Source: Actinomycetota bacterium
GTDB lineage: Bacteria; Actinomycetota; Nitriliruptoria; Nitriliruptorales; Nitriliruptoraceae
Direction: 5' to 3'
Assembly (NCBI GenBank): GCA_019348135.1
Contig: JAHWJY010000007.1
Coordinates: 1 to 49,269, forward strand
DNA: 49,269 nucleotides
Below the pieces are notes generated by a model. The model was given only the letters and a program-made list of their open reading frames with translations. It did not search any database and was not told the DNA's origin. Below are positions 16,619-24,712 of this stretch, piece by piece. The position numbers and the translations under genes were made by a program. The number at the start of each line of letters is the position of its first letter. The first letter of the stretch is position 1.

Positions 16619-17350
16619 TCAGTCCGGACAGACGGCGGGGTCCCAGATGCCGCGGCGAGCGGCCCGGGCGGCGGTCTCGAGGGCGCGGACCTCGGTCTCG
16701 TAGCCGGTGTTCGGTGCGAAGGTCACGACGCGGGCCAGGCCGGCGGCGACGAGTGCCCCGTTGACCCACCGACCGTCGTCGGTCCAGAGGTGGACGAGGT
16801 CGCGGTCGTACCGGTCCCGGCGCTCGATGTCGTAGCTGCCGCCCACCTCGCTGCCCGGCGGCACGACCCGCTCGAGGGCGGCCGAGGCCTCGTCCGCCAG
16901 GCACCCGGCGGGCTCGCCGTCCCGCGCCAGCTCGGGCGCGTCGATCCGCAGCAGCCGCGCCTCGAGCTCGTCCCCGACCGCGACCGGCATCCCGCCGGGA
17001 TCGGTCACGCGCAGGTGCAGGGAGTCGCCGTCCCCGACACGGACGACGACGGCCCGGAACGCCTCGTGGGGGACCGGCACACGGGTCGCGTCCGAGGCCT
17101 CGGACGACCCCGCGTCCTCGCCGGCGTCCTGGTCGACCCACGGCAGCTCGACCGGCAGGGAGCCGGCACCGACGGGCCCCGCCCCGAGGAAGAGCGCCGC
17201 CGCGACGCCGAGCGAGACCAGGCGGCCCGCCATGCGCGCGGCGCGGTAGGCGAGGTACAGCGCGATCACGCCCGCCCCGACGAGCCACGGCGTGAGGTCG
17301 CCCCCGGGCACCATCCCGGCGGCCCGGTCGAGCAGGTCCGCGGTGGGCAC
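16619..17350 (-). CDS. Membrane-anchored staphylococcal nuclease-like protein
   Basis: A 243-residue protein with GTG 17350 preceded by GGGAGG. Residues 21-60 contain two close hydrophobic stretches (ALYLAYRAAR, LVSLGVAAALFLGAG), so it is anchored or has an odd export signal. The SNase domain runs from about 97 to 240: VRVGDGDSLHL for the metal-binding aspartates, RLLRIDAPE with the catalytic Glu, RDRYDRDLVHLW with the catalytic Arg, and WVNGALVAAGLARV. A disulphide is possible between C150 and the C-terminal C241. Predicted extracytoplasmic phosphodiesterase on DNA/RNA. It is divergent from the acyltransferase at 17466. Confidence 0.87.
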   Translation of the reverse strand: MPTADLLDRAAGMVPGGDLTPWLVGAGVIALYLAYRAARMAGRLVSLGVAAALFLGAGPVGAGSLPVELPWVDQDAGEDAGSSEASDATRVPVPHEAFRAVVVRVGDGDSLHLRVTDPGGMPVAVGDELEARLLRIDAPELARDGEPAGCLADEASAALERVVPPGSEVGGSYDIERRDRYDRDLVHLWTDDGRWVNGALVAAGLARVVTFAPNTGYETEVRALETAARAARRGIWDPAVCPD

Positions 17351-17465
17351 TGACGCCTCCCGGCGGTACGTGCGGCGGGCCGTGCGGGAGCCCGCGACGG
17401 AGCCCCGAGCCTACTGCCGCCTACCATCCGTCCCGGGTAGGCACTCGACGACCGGAGCGGACCAG

Positions 17466-18974
17466 ATGGGCCAGGGACACGGCGACTCCCTCGCCCCCGG
17501 CGACGCCGCGTTCCTCACCATGGAGACGGCGACCCTGCCCATGCACGGCGGCGGCCTGTTCGTCTTCGACGCCTCGCGGGTGGGAGCGGTCGGGTTCCCC
17601 CGGTTCCTGGCGCTCGTCCGGTCGCGTCTCGACCGCATCCCGCGCTACCGGCAACGGCTCGCGTTCACGCCGTTCGGCCTGTCGCCGCCGGTGTGGGTCG
17701 ACGACCCGCAGTTCGACATCGCCTACCACGTCCGGCACGCCGCGCTGCCACGGCCCGGGACGTCGGCGCAGCTGATGGAGTACTGCGCCCGCATCCTGTC
17801 GCGACCGCTCGACCGCGACCGTCCGCTGTGGGAGCTCTACGTCATCGAGGGCCTCGAGGACGACCGCGTCGCCCTCCTGGCGAAGTCGCACCACGCGCTG
17901 ATCGACGGCGTCTCGGGCCTCGACATCGTGAGCGTGATGCTCGACGACGCGCCGGACGCCTCGTCGAGCATCCCGCCCGCGGATCCCTGGGAGCCGGAGC
18001 CCACACCGAGCGACTACGAGCTGGTGTTCTCGGCCGCGGCGGAGCTCCTGACCTCGCCGGCGGCGGCGGTGGCCTCCGTCCGGCGGGTCGCGGCGGCCCC
18101 CGGCAACGCCGCGCGTCGGGCTCTGCAGGTCGGGCGGGGCGTCGCGGCCGTCGCGCGCGCCAACGTGATGCGCCCGGCGCCGCAGAGCCCGCTCAACGTG
18201 TCGCCGGGACCGCACCGCAGGTTCGCGATCCAGCGCTTGCCGCTCGTCGACGTCAAGCGGGTGAAGAACGCCTTCGACACGACCGTGAACGACGTCGTGC
18301 TGACGCTCGCCGGCGACGCGACCGGCCGGTACCTCCGCTCGCGGGGCGCACGCACGGACGGGCTGTGGCTGCGGGCGCTGGTGCCGCTGAGCGTCCACGG
18401 CGAGGACGGCGACGAGGGACCGGTCGGGAGCCGGCTCACGTCCGTGTTCGTCAACCTGCCCGTGTTCGAGATGGACCCGGTCGAGCGGCTCCGGACGGTC
18501 GCCGACGAGATGGCCGGCGCGGCGCGTAGCTCCCGGGCCGTGGGGGCCGACTTCCTCGTCGGGCTCGGCTCGTTCGCCCCGCCGACGATCCACGCCACGG
18601 CGGCGCGGCTCGCGGCGCGGACCCGGCTCTACAACTTCGTCGTGACCAACGTGCCCGGACCGCAGGAACCGATCTACTGCCTCGGCGCGCGGCTCCTCGG
18701 CGCGTTCCCGTTCACACCGCTGTCGGCCAACCAGGCCTACGCGGTCGGTGTCACCTCGATCGACGGCTGGCTCAACGTCGGCGTCACGGCCGACTACGAC
18801 GCGTTGCCGGACGTCGAGCGCGTCACGGACGAGCTGATCGGGGCGCTCGCCGACCTCAGCGCGTCCGCCGAGGCCGTCGCGACCCGCCACGAGCTGGCCT
18901 CGAAGGCGCACCGGTCCGCGAAGGAGACCGCCGACGCGGCGCGCGCGCAGGCGCAGCGCCGGCACGACCACTGA
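17466..18974 (+). CDS. Wax ester synthase / diacylglycerol acyltransferase (WS/DGAT)
   Basis: A 502-residue enzyme beginning at ATG 17466, with GGAG eight bases before. The catalytic HHxxxDG motif is HHALIDG at 142-148. The second family motif is seen as [11 protein letters not shown]-like [18 protein letters not shown] near residue 395, and [17 protein letters not shown] follows. These enzymes join acyl-CoA to fatty alcohol or diacylglycerol, making storage lipid at the membrane. Length is normal for the mycobacterial Tgs type. dut follows 8 bases after the stop. Confidence 0.95.
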   Translation: MGQGHGDSLAPGDAAFLTMETATLPMHGGGLFVFDASRVGAVGFPRFLALVRSRLDRIPRYRQRLAFTPFGLSPPVWVDDPQFDIAYHVRHAALPRPGTSAQLMEYCARILSRPLDRDRPLWELYVIEGLEDDRVALLAKSHHALIDGVSGLDIVSVMLDDAPDASSSIPPADPWEPEPTPSDYELVFSAAAELLTSPAAAVASVRRVAAAPGNAARRALQVGRGVAAVARANVMRPAPQSPLNVSPGPHRRFAIQRLPLVDVKRVKNAFDTTVNDVVLTLAGDATGRYLRSRGARTDGLWLRALVPLSVHGEDGDEGPVGSRLTSVFVNLPVFEMDPVERLRTVADEMAGAARSSRAVGADFLVGLGSFAPPTIHATAARLAARTRLYNFVVTNVPGPQEPIYCLGARLLGAFPFTPLSANQAYAVGVTSIDGWLNVGVTADYDALPDVERVTDELIGALADLSASAEAVATRHELASKAHRSAKETADAARAQAQRRHDH

Positions 18975-18982
18975 GGGACGCG

Positions 18983-19438
18983 ATGGACCTCGACCTGCCC
19001 GTCGTCCGGCTCGACCCCGACGCGGTCCTGCCCACCTACGCGCACGCCGGCGACGCCGGGCTCGACCTCGCCGCCAACGAGGATCTGACCCTGCCTCCCC
19101 GCGGTCGCGCGGCCGTCGCCACCGGCCTCGCCGTCGCTGTGCCGGACGGCTGGGTCGGGCTCGTGCATCCCCGTTCCGGTCTCGCGCTGCGGCAGGGGCT
19201 GACGGTCGCGAACGCCCCGGGCACCATCGACGCCGGCTACCGCGGCGAGGTCAAGGTCATCCTCGTCAACCTCGGTGACGAGGAGGTGGTGATCACGCGG
19301 GGCGACCGCATCGCCCAGCTCGTCCTGCAGCAGGTCGGCCACGCCCGTGTCGTCGAGGTGGAGAGCCTCGACGACACCACGCGCGGCGCCGGCGGGTTCG
19401 GCTCCACGGGCGTGGCCCGCCCTCCGACCCTGGGCTGA
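18983..19438 (+). CDS. dut: dUTP diphosphatase
   Basis: A 151-residue trimeric-type dUTPase. Five motifs are in order: GDAGLDLAA (motif 1), [10 protein letters not shown] (motif 2), [18 protein letters not shown] (motif 3 with the catalytic Asp and uracil-binding Tyr), [13 protein letters not shown] (motif 4) and the C-terminal [10 protein letters not shown] (motif 5) that closes over the active site. It hydrolyses dUTP to dUMP, keeping uracil out of DNA. It is 8 bases downstream of the acyltransferase. Its stop codon directly abuts the stop of the convergent cupredoxin gene. Confidence 0.97.
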   Translation: MDLDLPVVRLDPDAVLPTYAHAGDAGLDLAANEDLTLPPRGRAAVATGLAVAVPDGWVGLVHPRSGLALRQGLTVANAPGTIDAGYRGEVKVILVNLGDEEVVITRGDRIAQLVLQQVGHARVVEVESLDDTTRGAGGFGSTGVARPPTLG

Positions 19439-19900
19439 TCAGCTGCCGGCGACGATCCCGCCGCGCATCCCGCCGGCGTAGTGGCCCGGCAGGTGGCAGC
19501 CGTAGAGGATGTCGCCGATCCCCTCCTCGGGGAAGCGCCAGGTCAGCTCCGCCGTCTCGCCGGGCGCCATCACGATCGCGTTGCCCTGGTCCCCGTGCCC
19601 GCCGTGCCCGCCACCGTCGTCGGCCATCGCCGCCTCGGCGTCCGACTGCACGTCCTCGGGTCCGAGCACGAACTCGTGCTCGATCTCGCCGACGTTCGTG
19701 ACCCGGAACGTGACGACCTCACCCGGCGCCACGGCGACGGTCTCCGGGTCGAACGCGAGCTCGTCCAGCGCCTCGATCTCGACCGTCCGGGCCGCATCGG
19801 ACGCCTCCGCCGGCTCGCCGTACGACGACGTCCCGGCACCTCCGCACGCCCCGAGGAGCAGGGCGAGGAGGCTCGTGACGAGGGCGGGGGAGCGGGTCAT
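19439..19900 (-). CDS. Cupredoxin (plastocyanin-like) lipoprotein
   Basis: A 153-residue protein with a lipobox (LLALLLGACGG), so it is tethered outside the membrane. The cupredoxin domain covers about residues 38-153: VAPGEVVTFRVTNVGEIEHE supplies the first His ligand, and YGCHLPGHYAGGM holds Cys, His and Met of a type 1 copper site. An insert rich in His and Gly (DDGGGHGGHGDQG) could bind extra metal. It is a likely electron carrier or copper-binding protein. It is the nearest gene left of the tRNA and thematically matches the copper block that follows to the right. Confidence 0.88.
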   Translation of the reverse strand: MTRSPALVTSLLALLLGACGGAGTSSYGEPAEASDAARTVEIEALDELAFDPETVAVAPGEVVTFRVTNVGEIEHEFVLGPEDVQSDAEAAMADDGGGHGGHGDQGNAIVMAPGETAELTWRFPEEGIGDILYGCHLPGHYAGGMRGGIVAGS

Positions 19901-20068
19901 CGGCACGGCTCCTGAGGGACGGAGCGGGGACGCTACCGCAGCACGGGAGCGGCTCCGCACACCCAGCGAGGCGCCTGGTGCCCGTTTGCCGGGGTCTCCG
20001 GCCAGGGCTACAGTTCGCACCCGCCGGGAGCCGGTCCGACCGTCGTGTCGAGGTCTCCCCGCGATCCC

Positions 20069-20142
20069 GCGGATGTAGCTCAGTTGGCTAGAGCGCCACC
20101 TTGCCAAGGTGGAGGTCGCGAGTTCGAATCTCGTCATCCGCT
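20069..20142 (+). tRNA. tRNA-Gly (anticodon GCC)
   Basis: A complete cloverleaf: acceptor stem GCGGATG pairs with CATCCGC, D-arm with AGCTCAGTTGGCTAGAGC, anticodon stem CCACC/GGTGG with loop TTGCCAA giving anticodon GCC, and T-arm with TTCGAAT. The discriminator base is T and CCA is not encoded. Confidence 0.97.
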
Positions 20143-20474
20143 CTCTGGAATCCCGGCCTAGCGCCGGGATTTCGGCGTTTTCAGGGCCTGGGGAGCGGCC
20201 TGGCGCTCGTCCGGATCGCCGCATTACACAGCATTTCACACAACGCGGGGGTTCTCTCGCCTTGTCGAGTGGACATCTCTCGGCGGTCAGCCCGGAGAGG
20301 GAACTGCCCGCTGACGCAGCTGACTCCGCGGTATCGCTGATTCTCGACGTGCCGGTCCCGCGCCGCCGACCATACGGTTGCGTGGCGTTCTGGTGTGCCG
20401 CACCTCGCAAAGGGGGACTCGCGACTCGCGCGACGCCCTGATGCAGCCCGTCCCCGGGGTGGCGTGCCGGGCCG
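20143..20474. other. 332-base gap after the tRNA
   Basis: Apart from the hairpin at 20149-20171 I see no gene. It contains a locally AT-richer stretch (CATTACACAGCATTTCACAC near 20221-20240). No integrase fragment and no copy of the tRNA 3' end is visible. Confidence 0.6.
20149..20171 (+). terminator. Rho-independent terminator of tRNA-Gly
   Basis: A 9-bp perfect stem, AATCCCGGC and GCCGGGATT with a five-base loop, starting 7 bases after the tRNA, followed by TTT and shortly by GTTTTC. Confidence 0.8.
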
Positions 20475-21071
20475 TTATCCGTCGTCGAGGTCGTCGCGTC
20501 GTTGCAAGTACTCGTCCCGGGTCAGCTCGCCTTGTGCGTACCGACGGTCGAGGACCTCGCGGGGTGTCGACGCCGCGTCCGGGCGACCGCGTGACCGGAG
20601 CGAGTGCACGAGGGCGCCGATGCCGAACGCGATCGCTGCCACAACCAGGATGGGCAGCAGCCACATCCAGCCCGACATCATCCCGCCGCCTATGCCGTCC
20701 ATCATCCCTCCGTCCGTCGATCCCGGGCCGAAGTTGCGCGGGCCGGTCGGCAAGCTCACGATGTAGGCGATGACGTGGTCGATCTGCTGGTCGTCGAGCC
20801 GGTTGTCGAAAGCCGGCATCGGCGGTCGGGTATCACGACCGTTCCGGATGGTGACCTCGACGCCCTCCACCGTGAGTCGGTCGACGGCACCGCGGAGGGA
20901 CGGATGCATCCCCATCATCCCGCTGGCGTCGCTGCCGTGACACATCGCACAGTTCGCAGCGAAGACCTGACGGCCTGCTTCGACCTCTGGACCTGCCGCC
21001 GGGTCACCGGCTGCCGAGCCGCCCAACGCGGCCGCCGAGAGCATGGCGAGGGCGACGACGCTTCGCATCAT
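20475..21071 (-). CDS. Cytochrome c domain fused to a TM helix and SHOCT domain
   Basis: A 198-residue protein. Signal peptide (about 1-21), then a monohaem cytochrome c with CAMCH (C41, C44, H45) and a likely axial Met in RPPMPAFDNRL; the fold ends in QQIDHVIAYIVSLPTGP. A Gly/Met-rich linker (DGGMMDGIGGGMMSG) leads into one membrane helix (about 138-158), and the cytoplasmic tail is a SHOCT module (REVLDRRYAQGELTRDEYLQ). SHOCT is a short C-terminal helical-hairpin domain of unclear role. The cytochrome faces outside and needs the Ccm system encoded in this window. The Met-rich linker could bind copper. It is 73 bases downstream of the methyltransferase gene on the same strand, so it may be the last gene of the copC-copD operon. 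Confidence 0.88.
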   Translation of the reverse strand: MMRSVVALAMLSAAALGGSAAGDPAAGPEVEAGRQVFAANCAMCHGSDASGMMGMHPSLRGAVDRLTVEGVEVTIRNGRDTRPPMPAFDNRLDDQQIDHVIAYIVSLPTGPRNFGPGSTDGGMMDGIGGGMMSGWMWLLPILVVAAIAFGIGALVHSLRSRGRPDAASTPREVLDRRYAQGELTRDEYLQRRDDLDDG

Positions 21072-21144
21072 CGGCCGGTCCGTCGTACGAGCTCGTCCTG
21101 GCTGACGGACATCGATGATCCCCTCTCGTCGTCCGTGGATCGCC

Positions 21145-21828
21145 CTACGGAGCTGTGGCCTTCGACGCGTGCTCGCCAGGCCGGCCCTGGCCAGCCGTGG
21201 GCGGTTTCTGGACGACGATGCGGTCCACGATGCCGGCCTTGCGACGCTGAGAGCTCACGGGCTCGAGTCCGGCTGCCGCGAGCACCTTCCGCGGTTCCCG
21301 CAGCATGTGCTCGAGCGCCAGCCGGTGCGTCACCTGATGGATCAGCCACTGGATGGCCCTGACGACCGGTCGATGACTGGCCACGTGCTCAACGAACACG
21401 AGCGGCCCGCCGGGGCGAAGCACTCGCTTCATCTCGCGCACCGCTGAGGTGTCGTCCGGGATGCTGCAGAGCGAGTACGTGCACACGACGGTGTCGAAGC
21501 TCGCGTCATCGAACGGCAGCGCTTGTGCGTCCCCCTCGAGCAAGTCCGCGTCGGGGCGAACGTGAGAGGCGCGTCGGCGGGCACGGGCGAGCATCTCGGG
21601 GCTGAGTTCGATGCCGGTGAGGCGGACGTCGGCGGGGTAGTGCTCGAGGTTGCGTCCCGTCCCGACCGCGACCTCGAGCACGTCGCCTCGCGCCTGTGCG
21701 CACGCCCACTCGCGATCCCCGCGGAACAGTCGCCGCTCCCAGAAGCCCATTTGCTTGTCGAAGTGTCTCGCCTGGCGGTCCCAGGTTCGCTTGGCGCGCT
21801 CCGTCGCTCCCGCGTCGTTCCGGCTCAT
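21145..21828 (-). CDS. Class I SAM-dependent methyltransferase
   Basis: A 227-residue methyltransferase of the UbiE/phospholipid N-methyltransferase type. Motif I is LEVAVGTGRN (51-60), the acidic residue after beta 2 is in LTGIELSPEML, motif II-like is DASFDTVVCTYSLCSIPD, and the post-motif is REMKRVLRPGG. Its start overlaps the stop of the copC-copD gene (ATGA). Candidate substrates are a quinone, a lipid or a metalloid; similar genes near copper and mercury clusters methylate lipids or are uncharacterised. The acceptor cannot be told from sequence. Confidence 0.88.
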   Translation of the reverse strand: MSRNDAGATERAKRTWDRQARHFDKQMGFWERRLFRGDREWACAQARGDVLEVAVGTGRNLEHYPADVRLTGIELSPEMLARARRRASHVRPDADLLEGDAQALPFDDASFDTVVCTYSLCSIPDDTSAVREMKRVLRPGGPLVFVEHVASHRPVVRAIQWLIHQVTHRLALEHMLREPRKVLAAAGLEPVSSQRRKAGIVDRIVVQKPPTAGQGRPGEHASKATAP

Positions 21829-23948
21829 GGCGCCCTCGATCCGGTTGGCGGGCGGATGCTGATCGGTTCGTCGAAGTCAAAGTAGCGGTGGTCCATGAAG
21901 TGGCCCTGTGCCTTCATCTCGGCCTGCCGGACGCGATCGTCGTCGTCGACCCACAGGCGGTACCAGATCGAGGTGCGCCCCTGGAGCACGTAGAAGGTCA
22001 CGATGCGGGTCTCGACGCCGTCGACGGTGTCGGTGCCGACGATGCGGGCGGCGGTCTTGCCCCGGTAGTCCCAGATGAACCGGTTCGCCTTCACGGGCAC
22101 GTCGCCGGGCTCGCCGCCTTTCCAGTCGCCGTCCGGGTCGTCGCGTGACCAGCGGCGGTCGCCGATACGGATGATCTCGTGGTAGTCGGCGCCGCCGGTG
22201 ATGATGCCGTGGATCTGGTCGGGCGCCACGATCTCCCACTCGGAGGTGATGGGCGGGTCGCTGGGGCCGAACACCTCGTCGTAGCGGAGGCTGTCGACCT
22301 GCTGCATGCGGCGCGTCAGTGCCGCCGCCAGCGCCGAGCCGTCCGGGGCCGAGATCTCCGGCAGGTCGAACGTGGCGGTGCCGCCGTCGTCGCCGGCGAC
22401 CGTGACGTCGAGACGCTCGCCGCCGTCCAGCGGTAGCGTGACGACCCGGCAGGCGGTGCCGCAGACACGCATGTCGGTCGGCTCGCCGCCGGCGACCGCG
22501 ATGGCGGTGTCGAGGTCGCCGGCGTCGTCCGCGCCGGTCGCGGGGACGAGTCGGACGTAGACGTCGTTGATCCCCGGCTCGCCCGGCCGGACGCTGAGTC
22601 CGACGACGGTGGTGCCGGCCGCCTCGGCGAGGGTCAGGTCCCCTTCCTGTGGGAAGCCCTCCGTGTCCGTGGCGGCGTCGGGCGCTTGACCGTCGTCGCC
22701 CCGTGCCGGCGGCACGGGGAAGGACGCCAGCGCGCCGGCCAGCACGACGACTCCGAGGGCCAGGCCCCCTTCGGCGCGAGGGCGCGGACGGTCACGCCGC
22801 CACGCGGACACGGACAGCGGGACCATGGCGGCGACCAGCGTGATCTTCGCGGTGAGCAGGATCCCGTAGCGGGTGCTCCAGAGGTCGCTGAGGTGCGCGA
22901 GCTCCTGCCAGCCCCGGACGGATCCCAGGAGGACCGTCGCCGCGAAGGTCGTGATCGCGATCGGCGTGAACGCGCGGATGAGCGCCCTGCCGGTGTCGCC
23001 GCGCCAGCCGCCCGGCGGCCGCTGGACGGCCATGACGAGGATCGCGCCAGCCCACACGCCGGCGGTCCACAGGTGCCCGGCGCTCGCGACGACGCCGCCG
23101 ATGCCGGACGCGGCGGCGTGGCCCCCGGCCGACAGCAGCGCCAGCGCCGACAGGGCGAGGAGCGTCGTGGCGACGCGTGCACGACGCTGCGGCACGTGAC
23201 CACCACCGGCACGGCGGGCGGCCGCCACGGTGATGCCCCCAGCGAGCGCTTCGGTGACGAGCCGAGCGGCACGCACGGCTCCGGTCGGCGAGGACAGGAA
23301 GGACCGGGCGGCCGCGAGCGGCGAGCCGGTGGAGGCGAGCACGACCTCGCCGGCGACGGTCAGGACCCCGCCGGCGAAAGCGACGACCGCCCAGCGGTGC
23401 AGCCCGCGGGGCGCCCACCCCAGCTCGTCACCGGCCGCCAGCGCCGCGAGGGACAGCAGCCCGAGGACGCCGAGGAGGCCGACGTACTCCATGACGCGGA
23501 ACACGCCGACCGTGAGGTCGCCGACGGTCGGGTCGTTGGACGGGGCGTCCTGCTGACCGACGTCGGCGCCGACGCCGAACGTGAACTCCCCGTGGAGCGT
23601 GTGCCCGTCGATCGGGGAGACCGTGCGCCACTCGACCCGGTACTCGCCCTGGGCGGTGCTCTCGACGTCGACCGTGATGTCCTGGCTCCCGCCGGGACCG
23701 GCGGTGAAGTCCCGCCCGGTCGGGTCGGTGACCGTCGCGAACGACAGGTCCTCGATGAGCGGCTCGCTGAACTCGAGGGTCACGACGCCCGGCGCTGCCG
23801 CGAGGTCAGCACCGGGCTCGGGCTGGGACGACACGAACGAGGCGTGCGCCCAGCCGGCGGCCGCCGTGGCCGTGAGCCAGCCGGCGACGGCAGCGACGAG
23901 GAACACGGAGCGAACGACGGTGCGGCTTGGGCGCTGGTGGGGAGCCAT
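21825..23948 (-). CDS. CopC-CopD copper protein with extra C-terminal LolA/LprG-like domain
   Basis: A 707-residue fusion; ATG 23948 overlaps the stop of ccdA (TGATG). After the signal peptide (about 13-34) the predicted mature N-terminus is His35 (HASFVSSQPEPG), as in CopC proteins that bind Cu(II) with an N-terminal His brace; DGHTLHGEF provides the other ligands. Then come several membrane helices of the CopD type (about 145-400: MEYVGLLGVLGLLSLAAL to LLTAKITLVAAMVPLSV). A beta-rich segment follows (VVGLSVRPGEPGINDVYVRL). The last 190 residues (TRRMQQVDSLRYDEVF, IIRIGDRRWSRDDPDG, IVTFYVLQGRTSIWYRLW) resemble the LolA/LppX lipoprotein-carrier fold, an addition not seen in standard CopCD. 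Predicted role: copper uptake or delivery outside the membrane. Confidence 0.88.
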   Translation of the reverse strand: MAPHQRPSRTVVRSVFLVAAVAGWLTATAAAGWAHASFVSSQPEPGADLAAAPGVVTLEFSEPLIEDLSFATVTDPTGRDFTAGPGGSQDITVDVESTAQGEYRVEWRTVSPIDGHTLHGEFTFGVGADVGQQDAPSNDPTVGDLTVGVFRVMEYVGLLGVLGLLSLAALAAGDELGWAPRGLHRWAVVAFAGGVLTVAGEVVLASTGSPLAAARSFLSSPTGAVRAARLVTEALAGGITVAAARRAGGGHVPQRRARVATTLLALSALALLSAGGHAAASGIGGVVASAGHLWTAGVWAGAILVMAVQRPPGGWRGDTGRALIRAFTPIAITTFAATVLLGSVRGWQELAHLSDLWSTRYGILLTAKITLVAAMVPLSVSAWRRDRPRPRAEGGLALGVVVLAGALASFPVPPARGDDGQAPDAATDTEGFPQEGDLTLAEAAGTTVVGLSVRPGEPGINDVYVRLVPATGADDAGDLDTAIAVAGGEPTDMRVCGTACRVVTLPLDGGERLDVTVAGDDGGTATFDLPEISAPDGSALAAALTRRMQQVDSLRYDEVFGPSDPPITSEWEIVAPDQIHGIITGGADYHEIIRIGDRRWSRDDPDGDWKGGEPGDVPVKANRFIWDYRGKTAARIVGTDTVDGVETRIVTFYVLQGRTSIWYRLWVDDDDRVRQAEMKAQGHFMDHRYFDFDEPISIRPPTGSRAP

Positions 23949-24703
23949 CAGATCGGCGGCGTCCATCCCTGGATGCTCGGGCGGAGGACGGTGATGAACC
24001 GGTCCCACAGGCCGGTCGAGATCGCGACCCCGACCAGGATCAGGAGCGCGCCGCCGGCGACCTGCAACCGCCGGCCGTTGCGCTTGAGGAACGCCATCGC
24101 GCCGGCGGCCCGGTGGAACAGCAGGCCGATGACGATGAACGGCACGCCGACACCGAGTGCGTAGACGAACCCGAGCGTGCCGCCCCGGAGCGTGGCAGAC
24201 GTCGTGTCCACGGACACGGACAGGGTCATGATCGCGCCGAGCGCCGGGCCGATGCACGGCGTCCAGCCGACGCCGAACACGAACCCGAGCACTGGGGCCG
24301 TCGCCAGACCGCCGTCGGGCGCCCGCTGGGTGAGGCGCCACTCGCCCGGGCTCCTGCCGGTCGCGAGCATCAGCCCGAGGCCTGCGACGATCAGCCCCAT
24401 CGTGATGCGGGCGTAGACGTTCTGTTGGAGGAACGACAGCTGCGCGAACGCCACGCCGAGCATGGTGAAGGGCACCGCGAAGCCGACGACGAAGAGGATG
24501 GAGCCGACGAACATGCGCGAACGTGCGGCGGCGTCGGGCTCGGCCAGGTCCTGGCCGGACAGGCCGGTCATGTACGACAGATAGCCGGGCACGAGTGGCA
24601 GGCAGCACGGGCTCGCGAACGACACCACGCCGGCGATCAACGCGATCGCCGCCGCTACCAGCAGGTTGGCATCGGTGACGAGCTCGACGACGGCGGTCTC
24701 CAC
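23948..24703 (-). CDS. ccdA: CcdA-type thiol-disulphide transmembrane transporter (copy 1)
   Basis: A 251-residue six-helix membrane protein starting at GTG 24703. The two redox cysteines lie in FASPCCLPLVPGYLSYM (helix 1) and GVGWTPCIGPALGA (helix 4), with the proline-rich context of the DsbD/CcdA family; a second Cys follows the first. It passes electrons from cytoplasmic thioredoxin to extracytoplasmic thiol proteins. Its partner is probably the thioredoxin-like lipoprotein encoded 9 bases upstream, and the CopC-CopD gene follows with overlap. Confidence 0.93.
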   Translation of the reverse strand: METAVVELVTDANLLVAAAIALIAGVVSFASPCCLPLVPGYLSYMTGLSGQDLAEPDAAARSRMFVGSILFVVGFAVPFTMLGVAFAQLSFLQQNVYARITMGLIVAGLGLMLATGRSPGEWRLTQRAPDGGLATAPVLGFVFGVGWTPCIGPALGAIMTLSVSVDTTSATLRGGTLGFVYALGVGVPFIVIGLLFHRAAGAMAFLKRNGRRLQVAGGALLILVGVAISTGLWDRFITVLRPSIQGWTPPI

Positions 24704-24712
24704 GAGTGACCC

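Noticed and set aside
20069-20142. tRNA-Gly as an att site of an integrated element
   Set aside because: No integrase, excisionase or second copy of the tRNA 3' end (GTTCGAATCTCGTC) was seen in the window.
20109-20441. Open frame starting inside the tRNA and running into the gap
   Set aside because: It overlaps the tRNA 3' half and terminator; no ribosome binding site or family match.
21068-21144. A TCGTACGA palindrome upstream of the cytochrome-SHOCT gene as another BlaI-type operator
   Set aside because: It lacks the CGTAGTAC or TACTAC core of the other sites, and the gene is probably read from the upstream operon.
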